NCBI RefSeq assembly: GCF_001650905.1
Contig: NZ_LXYG01000017.1
Coordinates: forward strand, 124,001-188,000
Length of the DNA: 64,000 nt
Reading direction: 5' to 3'
From: Balneola sp. EhC07
Lineage (GTDB): Bacteria > Bacteroidota > Rhodothermia > Balneolales > Balneolaceae
In this document: positions 48,159 through 57,066 of the stretch, in pieces
Numbering within the stretch: position 1 is the stretch's first letter
Layout of the letters: every line of letters begins with the position of its first letter
Notes under the pieces: model-generated
Databases searched by the model: none
What the model was told of the DNA's origin: nothing
Seen by the model: the letters and a program-made list of their open reading frames with translations, nothing else
Made by a program: the position numbers and the translations under genes

Positions 48159-51100
48159 TCTGACCCAAAGCTTCAAACATAGCTTACATACCGGTTTTAT
48201 TGATAAAACAATTTTATCAGATTCGAATTATCAGCCTGAATTACTTATGAATCAAAAGAACCCACCCAAAAAGGTGCTTTCAACGATTCTTCATGAGCTT
48301 GAAAACTGTAATCAGTTTTTTATATCAGTTGCGTTTGTAACAACAAGTGGAGTTGCTGCAATAATCAACAAATTAAAGGAACTCGAACAGCGAGGAATAA
48401 AGGGTCAAATACTTGTTTCTCAATATTTGAATTTTACACAACCTGAAGCTCTTAAAAGACTTCTGAAGTTTAAAAATATAGACCTTAGAATAGCTACAAG
48501 TGGAAACACCCATACCAAAGGATACATTTTTAAGAGCAAAGACTATTATAATCTGATTATTGGTAGCAGTAATCTTACAGCACAGGCTTTATCTACGAAT
48601 AAAGAATGGAATATTAAAGTTTCTGCACTAGACGAAAGTGGCATTGTCGAGAAAGTGCTTCGTGAGTTTCATTCTGATTTTAAAGAGGGAACTCCCGTAA
48701 CAAGACAATATATTATGTCTTACGAGGAAATCTATCATAGTCAATTTCTTCTAAATCGAAAAAGTAAACTTGAAGATATAGTTGAGTCTCAACCTCTGGT
48801 CAGCCCTAATTCAATGCAAATAGAAGCATTAGAAAACCTACAAAAATTGAGAGATGAGGGGAAAAATAAAGCGCTAATCATATCAGCAACAGGAACAGGA
48901 AAAACTTATTTATCAGCATTTGATGCTAAAGCTTTTAAACCAAAAAAATTACTTTTTGTAGTTCATCGATTGACCATTGCGAAAGACTCACTAAACACAT
49001 TTCAAAGTGTTTTTGGCAAGGATAAAACTATGGGTTTGTATTCGGGAAACAGGAAAGACTTGGATTGTGATTTTGTGTTCTCGACTATTCAAACCATTTC
49101 GAAAACTAACCATTTAGATAACTTCTCGAAAGACCATTTTGATTACATCATAATTGATGAAACTCATCGATCGGGCGCGGATTCATATTTGCGCTTAATC
49201 GAGCACTTTGAACCTAAGTTTCTTTTAGGAATGACTGCTACTCCAGAGCGGACAGATGGCAATGATATATTTCAAATTTTTGATTACAACATTGCTTATG
49301 AAATAAGATTAAGCAGAGCAATGGAGGAGGAAATGCTTAGTCCTTTTCACTACTATGGTGTTACCGATTTAACTATTGACAACATAGAAATTGATAAAAA
49401 AACGGACTTCAATTATTTAGTCTCAAGCGAACGTGTTAAACGGATTATTGAGCAGGCAAAGTTCTATGGTAGTGATAATGGGGTTACGAGGGGGTTAATC
49501 TTTTGCTCAAGAAAAAAAGAAGCAATAGAATTGTCCGCATTATTCAATTTGAATGGATTTAAAACAATTGCTTTAACAGGTGATAATTCTGAAGATGAAA
49601 GAGCCGATTCAATTGAAAGATTAGAGTCAGAAAATCTAACTGAAAAGCTCGATTACATTTTCACTGTGGATATTTTCAATGAAGGGATTGATATTCCAAA
49701 AATCAATCAGATCATTATGCTGAGGCCCACAGAATCAGCGATTATTTTTATTCAGCAATTAGGAAGAGGGTTAAGAAAAGTTGATGGCAAGAACTATTTA
49801 ACTGTTATTGATTTTATTGGTAATTATGAAAACAACTACCTCATCCCCATCGCTTTGTATGGCGATACTTCATATAACAAAGATTCTTTGCGGAAATTAA
49901 TCACTGAAGGCAGCAGGATGATTCCTGGCGCTTCTACCATCAATTTCGATAAAATTACCAAAGAGAGAATCTTTCAATCTATTGATTCTTCCAATTTGCA
50001 GTTGTTCGCCGATTTAAAAAAGGATTACAATCTTTTGAAATTTAGGTTGGGTAGATCTCCAATGATGATGGACTTTATTGAGCATGGTTCACGCGATCCT
50101 TTTTCGTTCGTGGACTACAGTAAATCTTATTACAATTTCTATTTAAAAGTTGAGAGATTAGAGAGCTTAGAATTATCTAAGCAACACGAAAAGCTATTAG
50201 AGCTTTTTTCTAAAGAGATAAACAATTCAAAACGAGTTGAAGAAAGTCTTATCCTTAAATCATTAATTGAATTAAATGAATTATCGGTAGATGATTTAAG
50301 AGATATGATCCTTCAGCAGTACGGCTATTCGATAACTGAAGAAACCATAGAATCTTGCATCTCTAATTTGAATTTTAAGTTTATTAGAAAAGAAGAAAAA
50401 ATCCTTTATGAGGAGGGAGGGAAATTTCATTTTTATGAGGAATTCTTAGGCGTTTTGAAAAACAGAAAATTTAGGGAGTTTCTATTAGATTCAATTAGTT
50501 ATTCTATCTATGCTTTTAATAAATCTTATAGGGAAGAAAACTATAAAAAAGGTCTAATTCTCTATAATAAATACAGCCGTAAGGATGTATGTAGATTGCT
50601 TAATTGGGAAAAAGATATTAGTAGCACGATATATGGTTACAGAACAAAGGATGGTGTCACTCCGTGTTTTGTTACTTATCATAAATCAGACTCAATAGAT
50701 AACACTATTAATTATAACGATCATTTTATTGACCAATCTACATTTGCGTGGGAGTCAAGATCAAATAGGAAAATTGGGAGTAAAGAAATTAGGGAAGTGA
50801 GGAACTCCAGCCGCATTTTACTATTTGTAAAAAAGGAAGATGGGGAAGGAACAGATTTTTATTTTATGGGAGATGCTTCAATAGTTCCTAATTCAATTCA
50901 ACAAAGTACTATGAAGGACTCTAATCTACCGGTTGTTCATTTTAAATTTAACCTTGAACAACCTGTTGTTGATAGTCTATATCAATATATAACGACCGAC
51001 AAAATAAAAACATTTGACGAAGAGCCTCCCTCCGAAAACAAGGAAAGAAAAGCTACTGTTGACCCAATGTTAAAAGAAGAATTGAGTAACCCAATTCCGT

Positions 51101-51534
51101 TATATGATTTTTATGCAGCAGCAGGGTCGTTTAGTGAAATGCAATTAGAAAAAGATTTTTCCTTAATAGAAGGCCCAGAAAATATGAATTCTAATATCGA
51201 TTATTTTGCGTGTAAAATAGTCGGTGAATCAATGAATAGAGTTATTCCAAATGGCTCAATCTGCTTATTTAAGGCATATACTGGAGGAAGCCGTAACGGG
51301 AAAATTGTTTTGGTAGAAAATATGGATATTCAAGACGAAGATTTTAATTCCTCTTTTACCATCAAGACCTATTCAAGTGAAAAAGTAGTTTCGGAGGAAG
51401 GCTGGAAACACTCTTCAATTGTCTTAAGACCTAATTCATTTGATGATTCTTATAAAGAAATCAAAATAAATGAAGAAAATTCAGCTGGTATGAGGGTTGT
51501 AGGGGAGTTTGTAAAAGTTTTAGCGGAGGTATAA
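48151..51534 (+). CDS. PLD nuclease-SF2 helicase-DUF3427-S24 peptidase fusion protein
   Basis: An 1127-residue four-part protein. Residues 1-190 resemble a PLD-like nuclease with HTKGYIF (His121-x-Lys123) and IIGSSNLTA. Residues ~230-560 are a superfamily 2 helicase with Walker A SATGTGKT (~246), IIIDETHRSG (~336), GMTATPERTDG and FIQQLGRGLRK. Residues ~600-960 match the DUF3427 region found after such helicases. Residues ~980-1127 look like an S24/LexA-type peptidase with VGESMNRVIPNGS (Ser1027) and a candidate Lys1072 in FTIKTY. It overlaps a NUDIX gene. DNA-targeting defence or repair is plausible, but I know no characterised system with this whole architecture. Confidence 0.85.
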   Translation: MDDLTQSFKHSLHTGFIDKTILSDSNYQPELLMNQKNPPKKVLSTILHELENCNQFFISVAFVTTSGVAAIINKLKELEQRGIKGQILVSQYLNFTQPEALKRLLKFKNIDLRIATSGNTHTKGYIFKSKDYYNLIIGSSNLTAQALSTNKEWNIKVSALDESGIVEKVLREFHSDFKEGTPVTRQYIMSYEEIYHSQFLLNRKSKLEDIVESQPLVSPNSMQIEALENLQKLRDEGKNKALIISATGTGKTYLSAFDAKAFKPKKLLFVVHRLTIAKDSLNTFQSVFGKDKTMGLYSGNRKDLDCDFVFSTIQTISKTNHLDNFSKDHFDYIIIDETHRSGADSYLRLIEHFEPKFLLGMTATPERTDGNDIFQIFDYNIAYEIRLSRAMEEEMLSPFHYYGVTDLTIDNIEIDKKTDFNYLVSSERVKRIIEQAKFYGSDNGVTRGLIFCSRKKEAIELSALFNLNGFKTIALTGDNSEDERADSIERLESENLTEKLDYIFTVDIFNEGIDIPKINQIIMLRPTESAIIFIQQLGRGLRKVDGKNYLTVIDFIGNYENNYLIPIALYGDTSYNKDSLRKLITEGSRMIPGASTINFDKITKERIFQSIDSSNLQLFADLKKDYNLLKFRLGRSPMMMDFIEHGSRDPFSFVDYSKSYYNFYLKVERLESLELSKQHEKLLELFSKEINNSKRVEESLILKSLIELNELSVDDLRDMILQQYGYSITEETIESCISNLNFKFIRKEEKILYEEGGKFHFYEEFLGVLKNRKFREFLLDSISYSIYAFNKSYREENYKKGLILYNKYSRKDVCRLLNWEKDISSTIYGYRTKDGVTPCFVTYHKSDSIDNTINYNDHFIDQSTFAWESRSNRKIGSKEIREVRNSSRILLFVKKEDGEGTDFYFMGDASIVPNSIQQSTMKDSNLPVVHFKFNLEQPVVDSLYQYITTDKIKTFDEEPPSENKERKATVDPMLKEELSNPIPLYDFYAAAGSFSEMQLEKDFSLIEGPENMNSNIDYFACKIVGESMNRVIPNGSICLFKAYTGGSRNGKIVLVENMDIQDEDFNSSFTIKTYSSEKVVSEEGWKHSSIVLRPNSFDDSYKEIKINEENSAGMRVVGEFVKVLAEV

Positions 51535-51545
51535 TCGCAAGTCAA

Positions 51546-52535
51546 TTAATACCATTTTTCATGTACTTCTTTAAATCTTTTATTGTGAAGTAAAACAGCC
51601 TCAATCGCAGGATAATAATTCGGGTTATCAGGTAGTAAAATCTTTTTACCTTTTCTTTCTTCCAATCCTGAAATAATATTATCCGGAATATCCAGGTATT
51701 TTGAAATCTTTATCTTATAATATTCATCAATGGTTAACATGAAATTGTCAAACATCCAATGATGTGATTTACAAAGCGAAAGTCCGTTTCTGGGATCATC
51801 GTTTTTATAATCACTCCATGGAATAATATGTGCTGCATCAACAAGTGAATTACCATTAGGAGTTATTATTCTATCACCACAAATCGCACATTTATCATTA
51901 AAATTATTACGTATAACTCTTGAGAAACCTTTGCTTCGTACGGGTTTATGTACGGTGCTGAATTTTAATGGATTATCATTATGATCTAAATAAAAGGGAT
52001 CGGCGACCATACCTAAGAGAGAGTTGGAGTATGAATAACTCTTAGTAATGAGTTCTTGAGTTTTAGTAAGTCGTATAGCAATTTCATCTGAAAAATAGTT
52101 CTCAAAAAGGAGAAACCGTAGCTTTTTATTTTCTGAAGGGTCAGACATTATTTGAAACATATTCTGATCTATTTCAAATGATTCAACTCTTTTTAAAAGC
52201 GCTCCAAGAGACGGTGAATAAGAGAATTCATTTTCGCCCTGCTTATATATAAGTTTCCAGAAAGGCTCACTTTTCATGTGATAAAGAGGAAGAGCGATTG
52301 AGGTTTCTCTTTTTTCATCAAAAAGGTTTTCCCAGTAATCGAAAAAAGTTTCTCCTATAGAATCACTGAATTGAAAATGGCTTGAAATAATCCAACCATT
52401 TTCAATTCCATCCATAATAGATAGCAACAGAAGAGGTTTATGAGGAGCGCCAGTCTTAGTTCTTTCATCCCAAATATTAGGATTGGTATCCCGATTTAGG
52501 CTTATTAAAGAATCTATGATCTGTGATGAATTCAT
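51546..52535 (-). CDS. HNH endonuclease, McrA-like restriction type
   Basis: A 329-residue protein with a C-terminal HNH domain: CAICGD as first metal-binding pair, LVDAAHIIPWSDYKNDDPRNG and LCKSHHWMFD. The N-terminal ~190 residues include TGAPHKPLLLLSIMDGIENGW, which recalls the modified-DNA-binding N-domain of McrA/SBD-type enzymes, though this is only an impression. It is convergent with the helicase gene, with 11 bp between stops. No methyltransferase is present, so a type IV or orphan enzyme is more likely than a type II one. Confidence 0.82.
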   Translation of the reverse strand: MNSSQIIDSLISLNRDTNPNIWDERTKTGAPHKPLLLLSIMDGIENGWIISSHFQFSDSIGETFFDYWENLFDEKRETSIALPLYHMKSEPFWKLIYKQGENEFSYSPSLGALLKRVESFEIDQNMFQIMSDPSENKKLRFLLFENYFSDEIAIRLTKTQELITKSYSYSNSLLGMVADPFYLDHNDNPLKFSTVHKPVRSKGFSRVIRNNFNDKCAICGDRIITPNGNSLVDAAHIIPWSDYKNDDPRNGLSLCKSHHWMFDNFMLTIDEYYKIKISKYLDIPDNIISGLEERKGKKILLPDNPNYYPAIEAVLLHNKRFKEVHEKWY

Positions 52536-52538
52536 AAT

Positions 52539-53567
52539 TTATTTAACCAACAAAACAACCTTCCCGATATTCCTCCGCTCCTCGATGTAGCGGTGGGCTT
52601 CGCCGGCTTCTTCGAGGGTAAAGGTTTTGTCTACATGCGGACGGACCCAGCCGGTTTCTACGCCATCCAGAATGGCGTTCATCCATAAAGCGGCTTTATC
52701 GGATTCATGCCACAAATGACCGAGATTTACGCCATAAACGCCACGATTTTTATCGAGCAGAGAAAGCGGTTTAAAAGTGGGCATTTTCAGCACCGTTTTT
52801 ATGAGTTCGAACTTGGCTCTTAATCCACCGGAGGAATTTATACTGGCTACAGATATTCCAAACATTCCCAATCTACCGGTAGCGCGTAGTGCTCGGTAGC
52901 TTTTTTTCCATTCGTCGCCACCTAACGGGTCGGTGATCAGTTCCACCCCGCGTTTATCGGTGAGTTTCATGAGTTCATCGTACCAATCCTTGTTTCTGTA
53001 ATCGATGGGATGATCCAATCCGCGTTCTTTCAGGAAGTCGTGTTTACGCTCGCTGGCCGTTCCGTAGGTTCTGGCGCCAATATGTTTGGCAATATCCAAT
53101 TGAGCTAAGCCAACTCCACCGCCGGCATTGTGAATGAGAACGGATTCTTCTTTTTGGAGTCCGCCCATGGCTACCAACAACGCCCAAGCGGTCAAATAGG
53201 TAACCGGAATGGAAGCCGCTTCTTCAAAAGACAACTTATCCGGTTTTTCATACACCTGTTTTTCTTTCAGCACTACTTGTTCCGCCTGTCCTTTAAATCG
53301 GCATAACCCGATCACTTCTTTGCCGACCCAGCTTTTATCAATTTCTAAGCCAACTTCTGTAACAATTCCTGCGACTTCATAGCCCATCACACACGGTGTT
53401 TTTGGTCCGTCGGGATATTGCCCTTTTCGGGCGAGTATATCTGCGAAGTTCAATCCGGATGCTTTTACCTGAATGAGGAGTTCGTCTTTTTTTGGAGTCA
53501 GGTCAGGCACTTCCTGAACCTGAAGGACATCATAACTTCCGGTTTTGGTATAAACGAGTTGGCGCAT
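52539..53567 (-). CDS. Zinc-free medium-chain dehydrogenase, quinone oxidoreductase/VAT1-like
   Basis: A 342-residue NADPH-dependent MDR enzyme. The N-terminal GroES-like fold has LIQVKASGLNFADILARKGQYPDGP and the Rossmann part has VLIHNAGGGVGLAQLDIAK. No structural zinc Cys cluster is seen, which fits the quinone oxidoreductase class. It is 3 bp from the HNH gene on the same strand and appears to be a housekeeping boundary of the accessory region. It is GC-richer in style than the adjacent HNH gene. Confidence 0.9.
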   Translation of the reverse strand: MRQLVYTKTGSYDVLQVQEVPDLTPKKDELLIQVKASGLNFADILARKGQYPDGPKTPCVMGYEVAGIVTEVGLEIDKSWVGKEVIGLCRFKGQAEQVVLKEKQVYEKPDKLSFEEAASIPVTYLTAWALLVAMGGLQKEESVLIHNAGGGVGLAQLDIAKHIGARTYGTASERKHDFLKERGLDHPIDYRNKDWYDELMKLTDKRGVELITDPLGGDEWKKSYRALRATGRLGMFGISVASINSSGGLRAKFELIKTVLKMPTFKPLSLLDKNRGVYGVNLGHLWHESDKAALWMNAILDGVETGWVRPHVDKTFTLEEAGEAHRYIEERRNIGKVVLLVK

Positions 53568-53656
53568 GGTTTTTTAAATTGGTTTAATGGAGTGTAGGTA
53601 GTTTTAGGGAGAGGGGAAAGTACAATCAAGGGTTATTTTTAATGGGGTTTAGTGGT

Positions 53657-53800
53657 GTCACTTTTGTCAGATCCTGATATTCATCAGGACAGGCGCCAGT
53701 GACCAAAAGGTAAATAAGATTCCAAAACTCCTCCCATCGGAATCATTCAAAAAGCTCTGATTGAGATCTATCCCGATGGTTCGTCAAACAAGGAATCTTA
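53657..53800. repeat. Structured dispersed repeat, family B, copy 2
   Basis: Helices GTCACT/AGTGAC (53657-53662 and 53698-53703), TAAGATTCC/GGAATCTTA (53715-53723 and 53792-53800) and CCATCGG/CCGATGG (53734-53740 and 53773-53779) correspond to those of the 40-kb copy, each with a paired change. A family A-like hairpin (ATCCTGATATTCATCAGGA) interrupts the first loop. Confidence 0.7.
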
Positions 53801-53984
53801 GGGTTTGGCTTAGTAGTTGTCATTCTGATAATTTTACAGAGGAACGTGTAAGGTTTGTCGCCACAAAAGCACAGAAACACGAAAGTAAATTAAAGGGGTA
53901 AACCACGGAAAGTGAACCACAGAGCGCACAGAGGTTTTTTGGGGTGAATGTATTTAGTCTCTGTGTTCTTTGTGGTTAGTTTTG

Positions 53985-54539
53985 GACCTCATCTGTCTTC
54001 TCCTACATCAGGAGAAGGACTCGTTGATATTGTTTTGAATATGATTCGGAATTTCCCCTCCTGTTGCAGGAGGGGTGAGCTGCTCAGGAAGAAGAGTGTA
54101 AGTAGGTTTCGGGGAGGTTGGTGAGGGGGAAAGTTCATTTAAAACCACAGAGGATTCTTTGGTGAACAGGGGTGGGGCAGAAAATAGATGCGAAGATTCT
54201 AAATCTCCCTTTGAAGGGAGACCGATCGAGCACTAGTGTGAGATCAGAGGGATGTTGTGCGGTTTCTGAGCGAGTAAACCCCACAACATCCTCCGTCCGC
54301 CATTCGGCGGACACCTCCTTCAAAGGAGGATTTTAAAACCCCGAACATAAGCTAGCTTGCTTGCGCGAAACTTCTGCATAAGCTAGCAAGGGCTTCAGCC
54401 CTGCGTTTTTGTGGGCGGGACATTTAATCGCATTAATAGGTAACCGGTCGGACTAAAGTACTCTCTGATGAACTTGATACTGAATGTTGATAGAATATCA
54501 GATCTAATCAGGTACACCAGCCAGGGATTCATCCCGCAG
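53985..54539. repeat. Long direct repeat, left copy (~555 bp)
   Basis: By eye this segment is colinear with 55671-56209 and similar over nearly its whole length. It is packed with hairpins such as TCTCCT/AGGAGA, CCCCTCCT/AGGAGGGG, CTCCCTTTGAAGGGAG and GGATGTTGTG with its complement. No ORF of note. The 53801-53984 flank holds a shorter CCACAGAG-type repeat. The 54540-54912 interval holds a degenerate third copy of the repeat tail (about 54585-54685) and an AT-rich leader of the next gene. Confidence 0.8.
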
Positions 54540-54912
54540 CGTTACGGGTATCTATTAAGAATAATTTTAAGTGTAAGATTGTTCGGTCTAAAGTCCTCAC
54601 TGGTGAACTTAATACTGAATGTTGAATAGGTTTTAGATTTGCTCTGGTATATCAGCCAGTATCTTGATCCGCAGCGGGTTAGGAATTGGATGAGGTCTTT
54701 AAAAGGGTAAAAATGGTCGTTTTATACTAATATGTAATAAGTTGAGGGAGTCGCCCTCTTGATATAAAATGATGAGTATTAATGAAGCAAATTAGAAGTA
54801 TTTGAAAGGCTTTAAGTATGAGCGTTTATTAAAATTAAATAAATCTCACTACTATATGTGTGTATAAAGGGCTAAACTGTATTTTTAAATAACAATTAAA
54901 GCAAAAGTTTAA

Positions 54913-55353
54913 ATGGGACAACAACAAGTTTTGTTGATTCTGCTCGTGACAGTGATAGTGGGTATTGCAACAATACTGGCTATTAATACTATGTCCAATA
55001 CATTACAACAAAACAACATAGACGTGGTTCGAGTCGAACTGTCCGTAATAGCAGCTCAAATGCAGGCATACTATCAGAAACCAAGTGCCCTTGGTGGAGG
55101 GAGTAAATCTTTTGAGGGAGTTACATTTAATACAATAGTATTCCAGGCAGACACTATAAATGCTTCCGGATCAATGGCTCAAAATGATAACGGAATTTAT
55201 AGCATTGAATCAGCAACCAGTTCTGAAGTGGTAATTATAGCACAACCGGCATCTGGGCCAGCAATGACATTCGATAATATTACCAATTCAGAAATCACCC
55301 AACGCGCTACAGTTAGCCTTTCAGATGTAGTAATGCGTTATGAGATCGAGTAA
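54913..55353 (+). CDS. Pilin-like protein with N-terminal membrane helix
   Basis: A 146-residue protein: MGQQQVLLILLVTVIVGIAT and a hydrophobic helix to about residue 28, then a polar region and a Ser/Ala/Gly-rich ending. It resembles type IV pilin-like proteins in overall shape but lacks the Glu at position 5 of the mature chain. I recall similar MGQQQ proteins in Balneolota-type genomes, function unknown. It is the only gene between two ~550-bp direct repeats, so it may travel with them. Confidence 0.65.
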   Translation: MGQQQVLLILLVTVIVGIATILAINTMSNTLQQNNIDVVRVELSVIAAQMQAYYQKPSALGGGSKSFEGVTFNTIVFQADTINASGSMAQNDNGIYSIESATSSEVVIIAQPASGPAMTFDNITNSEITQRATVSLSDVVMRYEIE

Positions 55354-55670
55354 AGAAAGTCGTATTTGATAGAGAGGTGAATGAAACTTGGTAGTCACCA
55401 AGGAATCACAAAAGCACGGAAAGGGTAAACCACAGAGGGCACAGAGGTTTTGGTAGTTCTCGGTGTTGAAAAGAAACCCATCCCTGTCCCTTCCCTTCGT
55501 TGAGGGAAGGGAACTTTGATATTGGTATCTAATCTATTTTAAGAGTCTCCCTCCCTAAAGTTAGTGAGGGAATAAGGGTGGGTCAGGAAAGGCTGGGAAT
55601 TGTTTTAACCACAGAGGGCACGAAGGTTTTGAGATGAAGAAGCTTAATTTTCTCTGTGGTTATTTGTTTT

Positions 55671-56209
55671 GACCTCATCTGTCTTCTCCTACATCAGGAG
55701 AAGGACTCGTTGATATTGTTTTAAATATGATTCGAAATTCTCCTCCTTATGAAGGAGGGGTGAGCTGATCAGGAAGAAGAATGTGAGTAGGAGTCGGGGA
55801 GGTTGGTGAGGGGAAAGTTCATTTTAAACCACTGAGGGCACAAAGGGTTTTTAGGGAACAAGGGTGGGTCAGAGAATTGATGCGGATATTCTACATCTCC
55901 CTTCGAAGGGAGACCGATCGAACACTAGTGTGATATCAGAGGGATGTTGTGCGGTTTCTAAGTTATTAAACAGCACAACATCCTCCTTCAAAGGAGGATT
56001 TAAAAAACCTCGTACATAAGCTAGCCTGCTTGCGCGAAGCTTCAGCACAGGTAGGGAAGGGCTTCAGTCCTGCGTTTGTGTGGATCGGGATATTTAAGCT
56101 CATTAATAGGTAACCGGTCGGACTAAAGTCCTCTCTGATGAACTTGATACTGAATGTTGATGCAGTATCAGATCTAATCAGGTATACCAGCCGGGGATTT
56201 ATCCCGCAG
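55671..56209. repeat. Long direct repeat, right copy (~539 bp)
   Basis: It is offset by 1670-1686 bp from the left copy in the same orientation, with several small indels. It contains GGATGTTGTGC and its exact complement as a stem, plus CTCCCTTCGAAGGGAG. The 55354-55670 flank shows two more CCACAGAGGGCAC-type repeats (about 55433 and 55615) and TTCCCTTC/GAGGGAA hairpins, and no gene. Confidence 0.8.
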
Positions 56210-56244
56210 TGGTGTTAGAATTGCTCAGAAAAGCAGAACACCGA

Positions 56245-56544
56245 TCAACAATCTGCTTTCTGAATTTTTCTTAAAAGGATCAGCACAGAGTCGGGGTAAC
56301 TTTCGCTTAGTGCGATCGCGTGATCTGCCGCCGCTGACACTTTATAACCGGAGCTCTGACCTTGCATTACCAAGGAAGTATAAAGCTCACCCGAAATATG
56401 AGGCTCCACAAGAGTTTGAACATCAGACCAAGTGTATTCATTACATGAAAAATGTTCGGAAGGAGATTTGGTTCTTTTTCCCGAACAACCAATCAGCAGA
56501 AGAATTATAACGACTAAGAACCTTGAAAAAAATGAGGGGATCAT
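56245..56544 (-). CDS. Small lipoprotein
   Basis: A 99-residue protein with a hydrophobic signal and lipobox LLIGC (Cys about residue 20), followed by a short helical domain with two more Cys (FSCNEY and the C-terminal KADC) that could form a disulfide. No family was recognised. It starts one base after the DUF3127 gene ends on the same strand, so they are probably co-transcribed. Confidence 0.6.
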   Translation of the reverse strand: MIPSFFSRFLVVIILLLIGCSGKRTKSPSEHFSCNEYTWSDVQTLVEPHISGELYTSLVMQGQSSGYKVSAAADHAIALSESYPDSVLILLRKIQKADC

Positions 56545-56910
56545 TTAAAACGGAAGATCATCATCCATATCGTCGAAGTCTTTATCTATTGTAAATCCCT
56601 CAGCGCTTGGCGGTGGCGGCGCTTGTTCCTGTTGATTTCCTGATCCTTGTTCAACTTTCCAAGCTTTTACATCAGTATACCAATTGCCTTTGTATTCACG
56701 GCTCTGGATATCGATTGATACCGTAACTTCAGCATTTTGTTGAACAGCCTGCGCATCTATATTCTCTCCCCATTGAGTGATACATACTTTACGGGGATAT
56801 TTACCGGGAATTTCCAGAATAAAATCTCGTTTTCTCCACGGACCGTTTTTGCCCTCTCCTGATTGTTCTTCTAAAATTTGTACGACTCGTCCTTTTAATT
56901 GCAGATCCAT
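56545..56910 (-). CDS. DUF3127 OB-fold-like protein with an SSB-like acidic tip
   Basis: A 121-residue protein of the DUF3127 family (LKGRVVQILEEQSGEGKNGPWRKRDFILEI, then CITQWGENI). The core looks like an OB fold. The C terminus is Gln/Pro-rich and ends DFDDMDDDLPF, very close to the protein-interaction tip of SSB proteins (DDDIPF). This suggests a nucleic-acid-binding protein that recruits SSB partners, which is inference. Confidence 0.82.
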   Translation of the reverse strand: MDLQLKGRVVQILEEQSGEGKNGPWRKRDFILEIPGKYPRKVCITQWGENIDAQAVQQNAEVTVSIDIQSREYKGNWYTDVKAWKVEQGSGNQQEQAPPPPSAEGFTIDKDFDDMDDDLPF

Positions 56911-57066
56911 GGTGTTGATTTTTTAAGTTTTCATAAAGATATGGGTTTATATGGAATGATGTTATGAAGCAGAAAACTCTTTTTTATATGATTTGAGCCA
57001 AAAAATTAACAAGTAATAATTTTTCGGTAGGGCTTTTAAATACTATTATTGGAAAAATCGTACAAA

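Noticed and set aside
44928-52535. Prophage or integrative element with its own integrase
   Set aside because: No integrase, terminase, capsid or phage-type genes are visible. The direct repeats are gene 3' ends rather than tRNA attachment sites, so a cassette-like island is the more cautious reading.
54135-54323. A 62-codon minus-strand ORF in the long repeat
   Set aside because: It falls inside hairpin-rich repeat sequence and is broken in the right-hand copy.
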